Assembly (NCBI GenBank): GCA_017942005.1
Contig: JAGAVJ010000021.1
Span: 1-64,000, forward strand
Reading direction: 5' to 3'
Source: Clostridia bacterium
GTDB lineage: Bacteria > Bacillota > Clostridia > Oscillospirales > CAG-272
Length of the DNA stretch: 64,000 nucleotides
Below are positions 7,979 through 17,098 of the stretch, one piece after another. Each line of letters opens with the position of its first letter. The stretch's first letter is position 1. The notes under the pieces are model-generated. The model made no database searches. It was not told the DNA's origin and saw only the letters and a program-made list of their open reading frames with translations. Both the position numbers and the translations under genes were made by a program.

Positions 7979-8027
7979 TGCTGTGTGGTTTACAGATGGA
8001 AAAATGAATCTGAGTAAAAAACTGCAA

Positions 8028-9002
8028 TTAATCAATAACGGTGAATTCTGCTGCCATTGCATCGGAAATGGTGATGCCGATGGCATCTGCGGTTGCGCGG
8101 TTGATGATTTTTGCGGGATTTGCAACACGCTCAACATGTGTGTCAGAAATCTTAGCGCCTTTCAAGATACGGTCTGCCATTTCTGCGGTCTGCTTTGCAA
8201 GAACATCATAGTCAATACCGACGGTTGCAAGACCGCCGTCGATGACCATGGAATCGGCGCCGACATAAATCGGAAGCTTTGCATCAATGGCAATCTGTGC
8301 ATAGGTGGTCATGCCGGACGCAACGGTGTTGTCGTCTGCGGTAAAGAATGCATCGACTTCACCGACAAGGGATGTCACTGCCTGTGCGATATCTGCGGTG
8401 GAGGAAACGGTTGCTTCCTTGAATGCCAGATTATGTGCTTCACAGTATTCCTTTGCGCTTGCAACAGCGGTGGAGGAATTGATTTCGCCAGGGTTGTAAA
8501 CAAAGCCGACGGTCTTGACATTCGGTGTCAGCTCCTGCATCATGGAGAAGATGGCTTCTACATTGACGGCATCGGAAACGCCGGTGACATTTTTGTCGGT
8601 TGCATCAAATGCAGTGACAAGACCTGCTTCTACCGGGTTGGATGCAGCAGAGAAAACAATCGGAATGCTGTCGGTCTGGGAAGCTGCAACCTGTGCGGTA
8701 TTGGTTGCAATCGGAATCAGGATATCTACGCCGTCTGCAATCAGGCTCTGGAAAATAGAGGGGAGCAGGGAAGCGTCATTGGAGGCGTTTTTGACGGTGA
8801 TCTGGTCTTCCGAATAACCAAGCTCAACAAGACGCGCGATGATGGTATCGCGAATCTGGTTTAAGGATGTGTGATCCATTGGCTGAACAATACCGATTTT
8901 CGCATCGCCTGCTGCCTTCTTTTCAGAAGAACAGGAGGTGAAGGAAACTGTCATGCACACAAGCATAGACAATGCGAGGAGAATGGATAAAATGCGTTTC
9001 AT
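8028..9002 (-). CDS. Tryptophan-type ABC transporter substrate-binding lipoprotein (TrpX-like)
   Basis: Protein of 324 aa, the external solute receptor of the importer encoded by the next two genes. A signal peptide with lipobox SFTSC is followed by the ABC_sub_bind (PF04392) fold, recognisable from KIGIVQPMDHTSL near the mature N-terminus, IPIVFSAASNPVEAGLV in the middle, and PIYVGADSMV. The start at 9002 is preceded by AGAAAGGAAC and fits the signal peptide better than longer frames. The leader upstream is a T-box with a TGG specifier, so the unit should be induced when tRNA-Trp is uncharged; tryptophan is therefore the likely ligand. Confidence 0.9.
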   Translation of the reverse strand: MKRILSILLALSMLVCMTVSFTSCSSEKKAAGDAKIGIVQPMDHTSLNQIRDTIIARLVELGYSEDQITVKNASNDASLLPSIFQSLIADGVDILIPIATNTAQVAASQTDSIPIVFSAASNPVEAGLVTAFDATDKNVTGVSDAVNVEAIFSMMQELTPNVKTVGFVYNPGEINSSTAVASAKEYCEAHNLAFKEATVSSTADIAQAVTSLVGEVDAFFTADDNTVASGMTTYAQIAIDAKLPIYVGADSMVIDGGLATVGIDYDVLAKQTAEMADRILKGAKISDTHVERVANPAKIINRATADAIGITISDAMAAEFTVID

Positions 9003-9080
9003 TTGAAAGTTCCTTTCTGCACTGGGGTTATTTTTGCGTTCTGCTGCCGTTGTGCAATCGTCACAGCAGAAGGGCATTGA

Positions 9081-9401
9081 AAATAAAAAACCTGCCCTTA
9101 TGGTTTTTTACGCTCATAAGGACAGATCTGATTTCAAATCTGCGGTGCCACCTTATTTTATCGGTTATTGAAAAACCGATACCCTTAACGGATGCGAAAC
9201 ACATCCTGCTTCTCTGACGCGGAATCACGTCTTCCATACTGCGGGAATCCATTTAACGAATGTATTCTCCGGTTCCGGTAAGCCCTTCGCGGTCCATTTG
9301 CTGTCCGACCTTTCATGCGCATCTCTCAGCTGTGATGCACTCTCTGGATTGCGTCCATGGCAGTTTGATCTCCGCTTCAACGGTTTGCTATTGTTTAATA
9401 C
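9081..9401 (-). promoter_or_regulatory. T-box riboswitch (Trp) of the transporter unit
   Basis: Minus-strand leader. The T-box core complementary to 9142-9154 reads AAGGTGGCACCGC. The terminator is CCTTATG...CATAAGG with CTGTC/GGCAG extension, ending in TTTTTTA (9081-9125). Stem I contains a TGG specifier (9296-9294) directly followed by ACCGCG, as in other T-boxes. Uncharged tRNA-Trp should pair with TGG and stabilise the antiterminator, switching on the transporter genes. Confidence 0.93.
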
Positions 9402-9407
9402 GCGTAC

Positions 9408-9436
9408 ATTATAACACATAATTTTTTTGCTGTCAA
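9408..9436 (-). promoter_or_regulatory. Promoter of the trp transporter T-box
   Basis: TTGACA (9436-9431), 17-bp spacer, TATAAT (9413-9408) on the minus strand; the expected transcript starts near 9401. Confidence 0.9.
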
Positions 9437-9514
9437 GGGGTTTTAAAAAATCTCTTAAAAATTTTTCTGAGAATTTACTTCACAGAAAAAAGTGTATTAT
9501 TTTCAAAAATGCTA

Positions 9515-9543
9515 TTGACAAATGCACATTCATATGCTATACT
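9515..9543 (+). promoter_or_regulatory. Promoter of the trp operon T-box
   Basis: TTGACA (9515-9520), 17-bp spacer, TATACT (9538-9543). The divergent transporter promoter lies about 80 bp to the left. Confidence 0.9.
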
Positions 9544-9549
9544 GTTATT

Positions 9550-9985
9550 AGTTTAAACCGTTGAGGCGGAGATAACGGTGATGATGCTTCCACAGAGAGC
9601 CTGCGCAGCTGAGAATCAGGTGAAAAACAAGTCATCAAATGGACCGCTGAGGGTGCAGATGAAAGACAGATCAATACTTATGAGTGTCGAGTATTCTGCA
9701 ACGCAAACTGTTTTGGAAAAGTTGTATCAAAAAGAATGCGAGTTTTGCGTAAGCGAAATCGCGTTTGATGTTCCGGCATAGCCGAAACTATGAAAAAATG
9801 AATTGCTTTTTCAAAAGGACAACGCCTGCGTGAACGGCGAAGGATATGATGGTATCCGATCAAGCGCACAGCGTTACGCTGTGAAATCAAGGTGGCACCA
9901 CGGATAAATTGTTCCATAAGAAGACGAGAACGTTATTCGCCCTTGACAGAATGTATGCTTTCTGTCAAGGGCGTTTTGCTTTTTG
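9550..9985 (+). promoter_or_regulatory. T-box riboswitch (Trp) of the trp operon
   Basis: Leader of about 435 nt. Stem I has a TGG specifier at 9640-9642 followed by ACCGC, closed by CGGT near 9574. The T-box core AAGGTGGCACCACGG lies at 9889-9903. The terminator is GCCCTTGACAGA (9939-9950) with TCTGTCAAGGGC (9961-9972) and a T-rich tail. It should read through when tRNA-Trp is uncharged. It is longer than usual because a reversed copy of the tRNA-Gly-type hairpin repeat occupies 9683-9791, between stem I and the antiterminator region. Confidence 0.93.
9683..9791 (-). repeat. tRNA-Gly-type hairpin repeat inserted in the trpE T-box leader
   Basis: Read on the minus strand, the segment gives AGTTTCGGCTATGCCGGAAC, then ATCAAACGCGATTTCGC, ACGCAAAACTCG and a CTTTTTGATA block. 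These match in order the units at 4921-5000 behind tRNA-Gly. Left boundary is approximate. Confidence 0.7.
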
Positions 9986-10034
9986 ACAGAGCCGCAAATC
10001 AGGAAAACGATAAAATTGGGAAAGGGAAATGAAC

Positions 10035-11504
10035 ATGCAAGTAAAACCGTCACTGGATACTGTCCGGAAAATTGCCGCAGAAGGCAACTATCATGTTTTG
10101 CCGGTCAGCTGTGAAATTTTATCCGACATCTGCACACCGATTGAAGCCATGAAGATATTGAAAAATATCTCAACCCACTGCTATATGCTGGAATCTGTCA
10201 CAGAGCGGGAAAAATGGGGACGCTACACCTTTATGGGCTTCGACCCGAAGCTGGAAATCACCTGCATTGACGGAAAAATGAAGGTTGGTGAACTGGAATT
10301 TGAAACAAAAGACCCAGCTGCGTATCTGCGAAAGATTCTTTCTGCTTATAAGAGCCCAAAATTTGAATATCTGCCTTCCTTTACCGGCGGTCTTGTCGGT
10401 TATTTTTCCTATGATTTTCTCGGATATTCCGAGCCAAGCGTGCGTGTGGAGGTAGAAGACCACGAAGCCTTTAAAGACGTTGATCTGATGCTGTTTGACA
10501 AGGTAATTGCGTTTGACAATTTCCGGCAGAAGTTGATTCTCATTGTCAATATGTCCTTAGACGACCCGGAAACCGGGTACAACAAAGCGGTGTTAGAGCT
10601 TGGTCAGCTATGCAGCCTGTTAAAAAATGGAGAAAAGAAAGAAGAACCAGCAGGAAAGCTATTGGGACCTGTCACGCCTCTTTTTGAGCGCGATGCGTTC
10701 TGCGATATGGTCGAAACAGCAAAGCACCACATTAAAGAAGGCGATATTTTCCAGATTGTGTTGTCCAACCGTCTGTCCGCCCCGTTTGAAGGCAGTCTGC
10801 TCAACACCTACCGTGTGCTGCGCACCATCAATCCGTCTCCGTATATGTTTTATTTCTCCGGAACAGACGTTGAGGTCGCCGGCGCTTCCCCGGAAACACT
10901 TGTTAAGCTGGAAAACGGCGTCCTGCATACCTTCCCGCTGGCAGGCACAAGACCGCGCGGAAAAACGGAAGAAGAAGATTTACGGCTTGAAAAAGAATTG
11001 CTTGCGGATGAAAAGGAACTTGCTGAACACAATATGCTTGTCGACCTTGGACGAAATGATCTCGGTAAAATCAGCCGATTCGGCACGGTTGCCGTCGAGC
11101 ATCTGCACACCATTGAACGGTATTCCCACGTGATGCACATCGGATCGACGGTGCGCGGAGAAATCAGAGAGGACTGCGATGCGCTGGACGCAATTTCAGC
11201 AGTGCTTCCTGCGGGAACGCTTTCCGGTGCGCCGAAAATACGCGCATGCCAATTGATTGGGGCGCTGGAAAACAACAAACGCGGCATTTATGGCGGTGCA
11301 ATTGGGTATATTGATTTCACAGGCAATATGGATACGTGCATTGCCATCCGCATTGCCTATAAAAAGAACGGAACCGTATTTGTTCGTTCCGGTGCCGGCA
11401 TTGTCGCCGATTCCGTACCGGAGAAAGAATACGAGGAATGTATCAACAAGGCAAAGGCCGTTGTGCGGGCGTTGGAGCTTGCGCAGGACGAAGACGATAT
11501 TTGA
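10035..11504 (+). CDS. trpE: Anthranilate synthase component I
   Basis: Protein of 489 aa making anthranilate from chorismate with the TrpG amidotransferase; first committed step of tryptophan synthesis. The N-terminal domain carries MLES (about residues 51-54), the counterpart of the LLES motif in the tryptophan feedback site. The C-terminal chorismate-binding domain shows GASPETLV, PLAGTRPRG and LVDLGRNDLG followed by the PAGTLSGAPK stretch. The ATG at 10035 has AAAGGG at good spacing; the ATG at 10029 is too close to it. First gene of trpEGDCFBA, 17 nt from trpG, controlled by the Trp T-box. Confidence 0.96.
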   Translation: MQVKPSLDTVRKIAAEGNYHVLPVSCEILSDICTPIEAMKILKNISTHCYMLESVTEREKWGRYTFMGFDPKLEITCIDGKMKVGELEFETKDPAAYLRKILSAYKSPKFEYLPSFTGGLVGYFSYDFLGYSEPSVRVEVEDHEAFKDVDLMLFDKVIAFDNFRQKLILIVNMSLDDPETGYNKAVLELGQLCSLLKNGEKKEEPAGKLLGPVTPLFERDAFCDMVETAKHHIKEGDIFQIVLSNRLSAPFEGSLLNTYRVLRTINPSPYMFYFSGTDVEVAGASPETLVKLENGVLHTFPLAGTRPRGKTEEEDLRLEKELLADEKELAEHNMLVDLGRNDLGKISRFGTVAVEHLHTIERYSHVMHIGSTVRGEIREDCDALDAISAVLPAGTLSGAPKIRACQLIGALENNKRGIYGGAIGYIDFTGNMDTCIAIRIAYKKNGTVFVRSGAGIVADSVPEKEYEECINKAKAVVRALELAQDEDDI

Positions 11505-11521
11505 GGAGGAGATGAAAACCG

Positions 11522-12094
11522 ATGACTGTTTTAATTGACAATTATGACAGCTTTTCCTACAATTTGTTTCAATTGATTGGTACATTGCAGCCGGATATCC
11601 GGGTTATCCGCAATGACGAAATGACAATCGAAGAAATCCGCGGTCTGCATCCGGATCATATCATTCTGTCACCCGGTCCCGGAAGGCCGGAGGATGCAGG
11701 TATTATTATGGAAGCAGCAAAGACGCTGGGACGGGAAATCCCGATTCTGGGCGTTTGCCTTGGACATCAGGCGATTTGTGCGGCGTTTGGCGCAACGGTC
11801 ACATATGCAAAACAGCTGATGCACGGCAAGCAGTCCATCGTAACGTTTGATACAAGCTCTGCACTGTTCCGCGGGTGTCCAGAGCAGGCAAAGGTTGCAC
11901 GGTATCATTCCCTTGCCGCTGATCCTGACACGATGCCGGACTGCCTGCGTGTGACAGCCCGTACCGTAGATGGGGAAATTATGGCAGTGCAGCATACGGA
12001 GTATCCGATATACGGCGTGCAGTTTCATCCGGAATCCATCATGACGCCGGACGGAAAAACGATGCTTGCCAACTTTTTGAAATGCGGGGAATGA
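11522..12094 (+). CDS. trpG: Anthranilate synthase component II (glutamine amidotransferase)
   Basis: Protein of 190 aa, the class I glutamine amidotransferase subunit feeding ammonia to TrpE. Motifs: SPGPGRPEDAG (50-60), nucleophile Cys79 in GVCLGHQ, and the His-Glu pair in VQFHPES near residue 165. Stand-alone length, so trpG is not fused to trpD as in some bacteria. GAGGAG precedes the ATG. About 140 nt separate it from trpD; that gap holds the structured trpD leader. Confidence 0.95.
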   Translation: MTVLIDNYDSFSYNLFQLIGTLQPDIRVIRNDEMTIEEIRGLHPDHIILSPGPGRPEDAGIIMEAAKTLGREIPILGVCLGHQAICAAFGATVTYAKQLMHGKQSIVTFDTSSALFRGCPEQAKVARYHSLAADPDTMPDCLRVTARTVDGEIMAVQHTEYPIYGVQFHPESIMTPDGKTMLANFLKCGE

Positions 12095-12139
12095 AAGTCC
12101 GAAAGATAAAAGATCAATTTTTCCGATAGGAAGTTTTAT

Positions 12140-12236
12140 GCTGTGACACTTTGATGAGGTGTCACACCTCCACAATGAAAGGAAAAACTTCGCACCATTC
12201 AGCAAAGCTGAACATGCGAAAGTTATGGTCATAAAA
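12140..12236 (+). promoter_or_regulatory. SD-hairpin-GGTCATAA leader of trpD
   Basis: First hairpin TGTGACAC/GGTGTCACA (about 12142-12166), then AATGAAAGGA (SD at 12178-12183), then a long second hairpin 12186-12225 with arms AACTTCGCA and TGCGAAAGTT and inner stem TTCAGC-aaa-GCTGAA, then ATGGTCATAAAA directly before the ATG at 12237. The SD lies 53 nt from the start codon in sequence. Confidence 0.65.
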
Positions 12237-13271
12237 ATGATAAAAGAAGCAATTGTAAAAATCGTAAACAAAGAAGATCTTTCGTATGACGAAGCGTATA
12301 CCGTCATGAACGAGATTATGAGCGGTGAAACCAGCGCCACACAGAATGCAGCATTTTTGGCAGCGCTCTCCACAAAGAGCACGAAGGCGGAAACCATTGT
12401 AGAAATTGCAGGGTGTGCGGCAGCAATGCGTGACCATGCCACGAAGGTCGATGCAGGTGACAATCTGTTTGAAATTGTCGGTACCGGCGGTGATGGCGCC
12501 CACAGCTTCAACATCTCCACAACCGCAGCATTTGTAGCGGCAGCAGGCGGCATGCGTGTTTCCAAGCACGGCAATCGTGCAGCGTCGTCATCCTGCGGTA
12601 CTGCGGACTGTCTGGAGGCGCTTGGCGTCAATATTCAGCAAAGCCCAGCGCTCTGCAAAAAATTGCTGGACGAGGTCGGAATGTGCTTCTTCTTTGCGCA
12701 GAAATATCACACCTCCATGAAATATGTCGCATCCATTCGCCGTGAACTTGGTTTTCGTACCGTGTTTAATATTCTCGGACCGCTGACCAACCCCGGCTCT
12801 CCGAAGATGCAGCTGCTTGGCGTTTATGATGAATACCTTGTGGAGCCGCTTGCACAAGTACTGATGAATTTAGGTGTAAAACGCGGCATGGTCGTTTGGG
12901 GACAGGATAAGCTGGATGAAATCTCGATGAGCGCGCCGACAACCGTATGTGAATTTAAGGAAGGCTGGTATAAAAACTATGTCATCACGCCGGAGGAGTT
13001 CGGCTTGACACGCTGCAAAAAGTCTGACCTTTGCGGCGGAACACCAGCAGAAAATGCAGCGATCACCCGTGCGATTCTGGCAGGAGAAGAACGCGGCCCG
13101 AAGCGCGATGCCGTCCTAATGAATGCGGGCGCGTCCCTGTATATCGGTCAAAAAGCAGAAACGATGGCGGACGGAATTCGCCTGGCGGCAGAACTGCTTG
13201 ACAGCGGACGCGCTGCCGCGGTGCTGGAAAACCTGATTGCCGTATCAAACAGCGAGGAGCCAAACGTATGA
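12237..13271 (+). CDS. trpD: Anthranilate phosphoribosyltransferase
   Basis: Protein of 344 aa joining anthranilate and PRPP. Motifs: [20 protein letters not shown] (about 81-100), the PRPP-binding [18 protein letters not shown], and the N-terminal helical domain with [17 protein letters not shown]. The start at 12237 gives the usual N-terminus; a longer in-frame reading from 12159 would translate the hairpin leader. Its stop overlaps the trpC ATG by 4 nt. Confidence 0.95.
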   Translation: MIKEAIVKIVNKEDLSYDEAYTVMNEIMSGETSATQNAAFLAALSTKSTKAETIVEIAGCAAAMRDHATKVDAGDNLFEIVGTGGDGAHSFNISTTAAFVAAAGGMRVSKHGNRAASSSCGTADCLEALGVNIQQSPALCKKLLDEVGMCFFFAQKYHTSMKYVASIRRELGFRTVFNILGPLTNPGSPKMQLLGVYDEYLVEPLAQVLMNLGVKRGMVVWGQDKLDEISMSAPTTVCEFKEGWYKNYVITPEEFGLTRCKKSDLCGGTPAENAAITRAILAGEERGPKRDAVLMNAGASLYIGQKAETMADGIRLAAELLDSGRAAAVLENLIAVSNSEEPNV

Positions 13272-14065
13272 CCATATTGGAGCAGCTGGCAGATCATGCA
13301 AGGGCACGTGTGGAACAGGCGAAAGCGCAATATCCCATCGAAGCGCTTGCAGAACGGGCGCGTGCGGTTCCCGTACATGCAGTTCCAAGCTTTGAGCAGG
13401 CACTCCGCCGACCGGGGATGTCCTTTATTTGTGAATGTAAAAAAGCCTCTCCCTCCAAAGGACTGATTGCACCGGAGTTTCCCTATCTTGAGATTGCCCG
13501 AGCATATGAAGCGGCGGGCGCAGATGCGATTTCCGTTTTGACAGAGCCGAAATGGTTCCTTGGCAAAAATGAATATCTTGCGGAAATTGCTGCCGCGGTC
13601 AATGTGCCGTGTCTGCGAAAAGACTTTACCGTAGATGCTTATATGATATATGAAGCGAAAATGCTTTCCGCATCCGCAGTCCTTTTGATTTGCTCGATAT
13701 TAAGTCAAGAGGAACTCAAAACGATGATACAGCTGTGCGATACGCTTGGATTGTCCGCTCTGGTAGAAGCGCATGATGCCGGTGAAGTGAAGATGGCACT
13801 GGATGCTGGGGCGCGCATCATCGGCGTCAACAATCGCAATTTAAAAGACTTTTCAGTCGATACGGAAAACAGCCGCCGTCTGCGGGAACTGATTCCGCCT
13901 GAGGTATTGTTTGTATCGGAAAGCGGCATCAAGGACGAAAACGATATTCGTGCACTGCGGGATGCAGGTGCGGACGCGGTATTGATTGGGGAAACGCTGA
14001 TGCGTGCAGAGGATAAAGGCGCATTGCTTACCGCATTTCGGATGGCAGGAATGTCTGAACATTGA
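13268..14065 (+). CDS. trpC: Indole-3-glycerol phosphate synthase
   Basis: Protein of 265 aa, a TIM barrel that decarboxylates and closes the indole ring. Motifs: [15 protein letters not shown] (catalytic Lys, about residues 53-67), [34 protein letters not shown] and VSESGI. The ATG overlaps the trpD stop (ATGA), so translation is coupled. Confidence 0.96.
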   Translation: MTILEQLADHARARVEQAKAQYPIEALAERARAVPVHAVPSFEQALRRPGMSFICECKKASPSKGLIAPEFPYLEIARAYEAAGADAISVLTEPKWFLGKNEYLAEIAAAVNVPCLRKDFTVDAYMIYEAKMLSASAVLLICSILSQEELKTMIQLCDTLGLSALVEAHDAGEVKMALDAGARIIGVNNRNLKDFSVDTENSRRLRELIPPEVLFVSESGIKDENDIRALRDAGADAVLIGETLMRAEDKGALLTAFRMAGMSEH

Positions 14066-14096
14066 TAGCGGAATCGCCTATGAGTAGGCAAGAGAA

Positions 14097-14139
14097 AGAA
14101 AGGAAGCTTCGGCTGCACGAAGTGACGGTTTCATCGAAA
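14097..14139 (+). promoter_or_regulatory. SD-hairpin leader of trpF
   Basis: AGAAAGGA (14096-14103), a hairpin CTTCG (14107-14111)/CGAAG (14118-14122), then TGACGGTTTCATCGAAA before the ATG at 14140. Same architecture as trpD, in a shorter form. Confidence 0.55.
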
Positions 14140-14754
14140 ATGAACACACCGCTGATAAAATTTTGTGGAATGACCTGCATACAGGACATTGAAGCTGCAA
14201 ACGCACTTTCCCCGGACTATATCGGATTTGTCTTTTATTCAAAAAGCAAACGGTATGTCACACCAAAAGAAGCTTCTGTCCTGCGCTCCCGTCTGAATCC
14301 GGGAACCACGGCGGTGGGAGTGTTTGTCAATGAAAGCATTCAAACAGTTGCAGCGCTTGTACAGAACGGTAACATTGATGTGGTGCAGCTGCACGGTATC
14401 GAGGACGACGCGTATATCGCCGCACTGCGCAGCATTTGTTCTGCACCGATCATTGCTGCGTTCAGAATCGGATGCTCTGCGGATTTGGCTGCACCGTACA
14501 GCAGTACCGCCGATCAGATTTTGCTGGACGGCGTATCGGCAGGCGCCGGCGTACCGTTTGACTGGACGCTGCTTGGCGCCTTCGACCGCCCGTACTTTCT
14601 TGCAGGCGGTCTGAACCCGGGCAATGTTGCAGAAGCCATCCGGGTACTGCATCCATATGCGGTGGATGTCAGCTCCGGCATTGAAGCCGATGACAGTCAT
14701 AAGAAAGACATGATAAAAATGAAAGCATTTATAAATCAAGTCAGAACGATGTAA
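14140..14754 (+). CDS. trpF: Phosphoribosylanthranilate isomerase
   Basis: Protein of 204 aa, isomerising PRA to CdRP. The N-terminus IKFCGMTCIQD carries the catalytic Cys; YIGFVFYSKSKRYVTP, VGVFVNES, VVQLHGIEDD (with the catalytic Asp normally in this region further on at LLDG) and the phosphate-binding LAGGLNPGNV follow. The start at 14140 places KFCGMT at its normal position; a frame from 14062 would add 26 leader residues. Confidence 0.95.
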   Translation: MNTPLIKFCGMTCIQDIEAANALSPDYIGFVFYSKSKRYVTPKEASVLRSRLNPGTTAVGVFVNESIQTVAALVQNGNIDVVQLHGIEDDAYIAALRSICSAPIIAAFRIGCSADLAAPYSSTADQILLDGVSAGAGVPFDWTLLGAFDRPYFLAGGLNPGNVAEAIRVLHPYAVDVSSGIEADDSHKKDMIKMKAFINQVRTM

Positions 14755-14793
14755 ACGACACAAATAAGTGAATATGGAAAGGAATTGAATACC

Positions 14794-15984
14794 ATGACAA
14801 ATCCAAACGGACGCTTTGGCATTCACGGCGGACAGTATATCCCCGAGACGCTGATGAATGCAGTGAACGAGCTTGAGGAAGCATACAATTATTATAAAAA
14901 CGACCCGGCATTTCAGGCGGAGCTGGAAACGCTGTTTCGTGAATATGCAGGCAGATCGTCCGGGCTTTACTATGCGGAAAAAATGACGCGGGATTTGGGC
15001 GGTGCAAAAATTTATTTAAAGCGAGAGGATCTCAATCACACCGGCGCTCATAAAATCAACAATGTGCTTGGACAGGCGCTGCTTGCAAAGAAGATGGGCA
15101 AAACCCGTTTGATCGCAGAAACAGGCGCCGGACAGCACGGTGTTGCAACCGCGACAGCGGCAGCGCTATTCGGTATGGAATGCGTGATATACATGGGAGA
15201 AGAGGACACGATTCGTCAAGCGCTCAATGTATACCGGATGCGTCTTCTCGGCGCAACGGTCATTCCAGTCACGAGCGGAACGGCGACTCTGAAGGACGCG
15301 GTATCGGAGGCAATGCGGGAATGGACAAACCGGATTGATGATACACATTACTGTCTTGGTTCGGTGATGGGACCGCATCCGTTCCCGACGATTGTACGGG
15401 ACTTTCAAGCGGTCATCTCAAAGGAAAGCAGAGAACAGATTCTTGCAAAAGAAGGCAGACTGCCCGATGCTGTGGTCGCATGTGTCGGCGGCGGTTCCAA
15501 CGCCATTGGCAGCTTTTATCACTTTATTCCAGATGAAGGTGTGCGCCTGATTGGATGTGAAGCGGCAGGGCGCGGCATTGATACCTTTGAAACAGCGGCA
15601 ACGGTCAATACCGGAAAGCTTGGCATTTTCCATGGCATGAAGTCGTATTTCTGTCAGGATGAATACGGACAGATTGCGCCGGTGTATTCGATTTCCGCAG
15701 GGCTTGACTATCCCGGCGTTGGACCGGAGCATGCCTACCTCCACGATATTGGACGGGCAGAATATGTTCCGGTGACCGACGATGAGGCAGTAGACGCCTT
15801 TGAATATCTTGCAAAGACCGAAGGCATCATTCCGGCAATTGAATCGGCACATGCCGTTGCCTATGTAAAGAAGCTTGCGCCGACCATGTCGGCAGATCAG
15901 ATCATCATTGTCACGATTTCCGGCAGAGGCGACAAAGACTGTGCCGCCATTGCACGCTACAGAGGAGAGGATATCCATGAGTAA
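14794..15984 (+). CDS. trpB: Tryptophan synthase beta chain
   Basis: Protein of 396 aa, condensing indole and serine with PLP. The PLP lysine is in [18 protein letters not shown] (about residues 77-94), the phosphate cup is GGGSNAIG, and [20 protein letters not shown] is present; the family length is normal. AAAGGA lies 10 nt upstream. Its 3' end overlaps trpA by 8 nt. Confidence 0.97.
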   Translation: MTNPNGRFGIHGGQYIPETLMNAVNELEEAYNYYKNDPAFQAELETLFREYAGRSSGLYYAEKMTRDLGGAKIYLKREDLNHTGAHKINNVLGQALLAKKMGKTRLIAETGAGQHGVATATAAALFGMECVIYMGEEDTIRQALNVYRMRLLGATVIPVTSGTATLKDAVSEAMREWTNRIDDTHYCLGSVMGPHPFPTIVRDFQAVISKESREQILAKEGRLPDAVVACVGGGSNAIGSFYHFIPDEGVRLIGCEAAGRGIDTFETAATVNTGKLGIFHGMKSYFCQDEYGQIAPVYSISAGLDYPGVGPEHAYLHDIGRAEYVPVTDDEAVDAFEYLAKTEGIIPAIESAHAVAYVKKLAPTMSADQIIIVTISGRGDKDCAAIARYRGEDIHE

Positions 15985-16750
15985 TATTGCAAAAGCCTTT
16001 GCAAACGGTAAAGCGTTCATTCCGTTTATCACCTGCGGTGATCCTGATTTGAAGACAACGGCAGCCGCTGTCAGAGAAGCTGCAAAAAACGGTGCGGACT
16101 TAATTGAGCTTGGTATTCCGTTTTCTGACCCGACGGCAGAAGGACCTGTTATTGAGGCGGCGAGCATTCGCGCACTGCGGGCAGGTACCACTACCGACAA
16201 AGTATTTGACCTTGTACGCGATTTGCGCCGCGATGTTACCGTACCCATGGTGTTTATGACCTATGCAAATGTGGTGTTTTCCTATGGAACAGAGCGGTTT
16301 TGCGCGACATGCAGAGAAATCGGCATTGACGGTATCATTCTTCCGGATATTCCCTATGAGGAAAAAGAAGACTTCCAGCCGACTTGTGAAAAATACGGAC
16401 TTGATTTTATTTCGCTGATTGCGCCGACCTCGGAAAAACGCATTGCGATGATTGCAAAGGAAGCAAAAGGCTTTCTTTACATCGTATCGTCTCTCGGTGT
16501 GACGGGAACGCGCAGCGAAATCACCACCGATCTTGCATCTATGGTAAAAATTGTACGGGAAAATACGGATATTCCATGTGCGATTGGATTTGGTATTTCT
16601 ACACCGGAACAGGCAGCGAAAATGGCGCACATTGCAGACGGCGTGATTGTGGGGTCTGCGGTTGTAAAGCTGCTTGCGGAATATGGCGTGGAGGCGCCGC
16701 AGCAGATTGGCGCATATGTCCGCCAGATGAAGGACGGCGTCAGAGGCTGA
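15977..16750 (+). CDS. trpA: Tryptophan synthase alpha chain
   Basis: Protein of 257 aa that splits indole-3-glycerol phosphate to indole and G3P and forms the alpha2-beta2 complex. The catalytic Glu and Asp lie in [16 protein letters not shown], and SSLGVTGTR and [10 protein letters not shown] bind the phosphate. The start inside the trpB end has GAGGAGAGGA upstream. Last gene of the operon. Confidence 0.96.
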   Translation: MSNIAKAFANGKAFIPFITCGDPDLKTTAAAVREAAKNGADLIELGIPFSDPTAEGPVIEAASIRALRAGTTTDKVFDLVRDLRRDVTVPMVFMTYANVVFSYGTERFCATCREIGIDGIILPDIPYEEKEDFQPTCEKYGLDFISLIAPTSEKRIAMIAKEAKGFLYIVSSLGVTGTRSEITTDLASMVKIVRENTDIPCAIGFGISTPEQAAKMAHIADGVIVGSAVVKLLAEYGVEAPQQIGAYVRQMKDGVRG

Positions 16751-17009
16751 CCGATGCCGTTGTGAAAAGGTTATCGCGGAAGTGGATATTTTCGGCTCAT
16801 CGTATGACAAAATGATCTGAGATGGGACAGTGTTCTTCTTTTCTGAATTTGCAGCCCCGTTTATCGGTAGAACAGGTGTAGAAAATACGAAAACAGGATA
16901 TCCTATATCATAAAAAAGGAGTATGATGCAAAAGTCTGAGCTTGAAAAGCAACGATGTCCGCCTGCGGGCGTGTCACAGACTTAGGTGGAATGCAAGCAT
17001 TCCTAATAG
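16751..17009. other. Intergenic region after trpA, no gene seen
   Basis: No convincing coding frame and no strong terminator are visible. A perfect hairpin GGAATGC-aa-GCATTCC lies at 16988-17003, just before the thioesterase ribosome-binding site. Confidence 0.5.
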
Positions 17010-17098
17010 AAAGGAAATGGCGCTGTTGCAAGTTGAAGGTTTGTAAAGGCGAATAGCCGTATGGAGTATGGAAATGCAACAGCCCGATGGTCGTAATC
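17010..17098 (+). promoter_or_regulatory. SD-hairpin leader of the thioesterase gene, with a GGGCTGTTGCA-type element
   Basis: AAAGGAAA (17010-17017), then arms GCTGTTGCA (17022-17030) and TGCAACAGC (17075-17083) enclosing sequence close to the right half of the long repeat (AGGCGAATA, ATGGAG, AAATGCAACAGCCC), then GATGGTCGTAATC before the ATG at 17099. Here a repeat-family element sits exactly between SD and start codon. Confidence 0.6.

Noticed and set aside
7983..8864. Long cysteine-rich open frame antisense to the trpX-like gene
   Set aside because: It mirrors codon bias of the real gene; the composition is implausible and no promoter or SD is present.
11669..12631. Long open frame antisense to trpG and trpD
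   Set aside because: It lies fully opposite well-supported trp genes and its product has no recognisable features or ribosome-binding site.
17017..17046. Short leader peptide starting right after the thioesterase SD
   Set aside because: The ATG is too close to the SD, and the nine codons coincide with a repeat element; no functional residues are seen.
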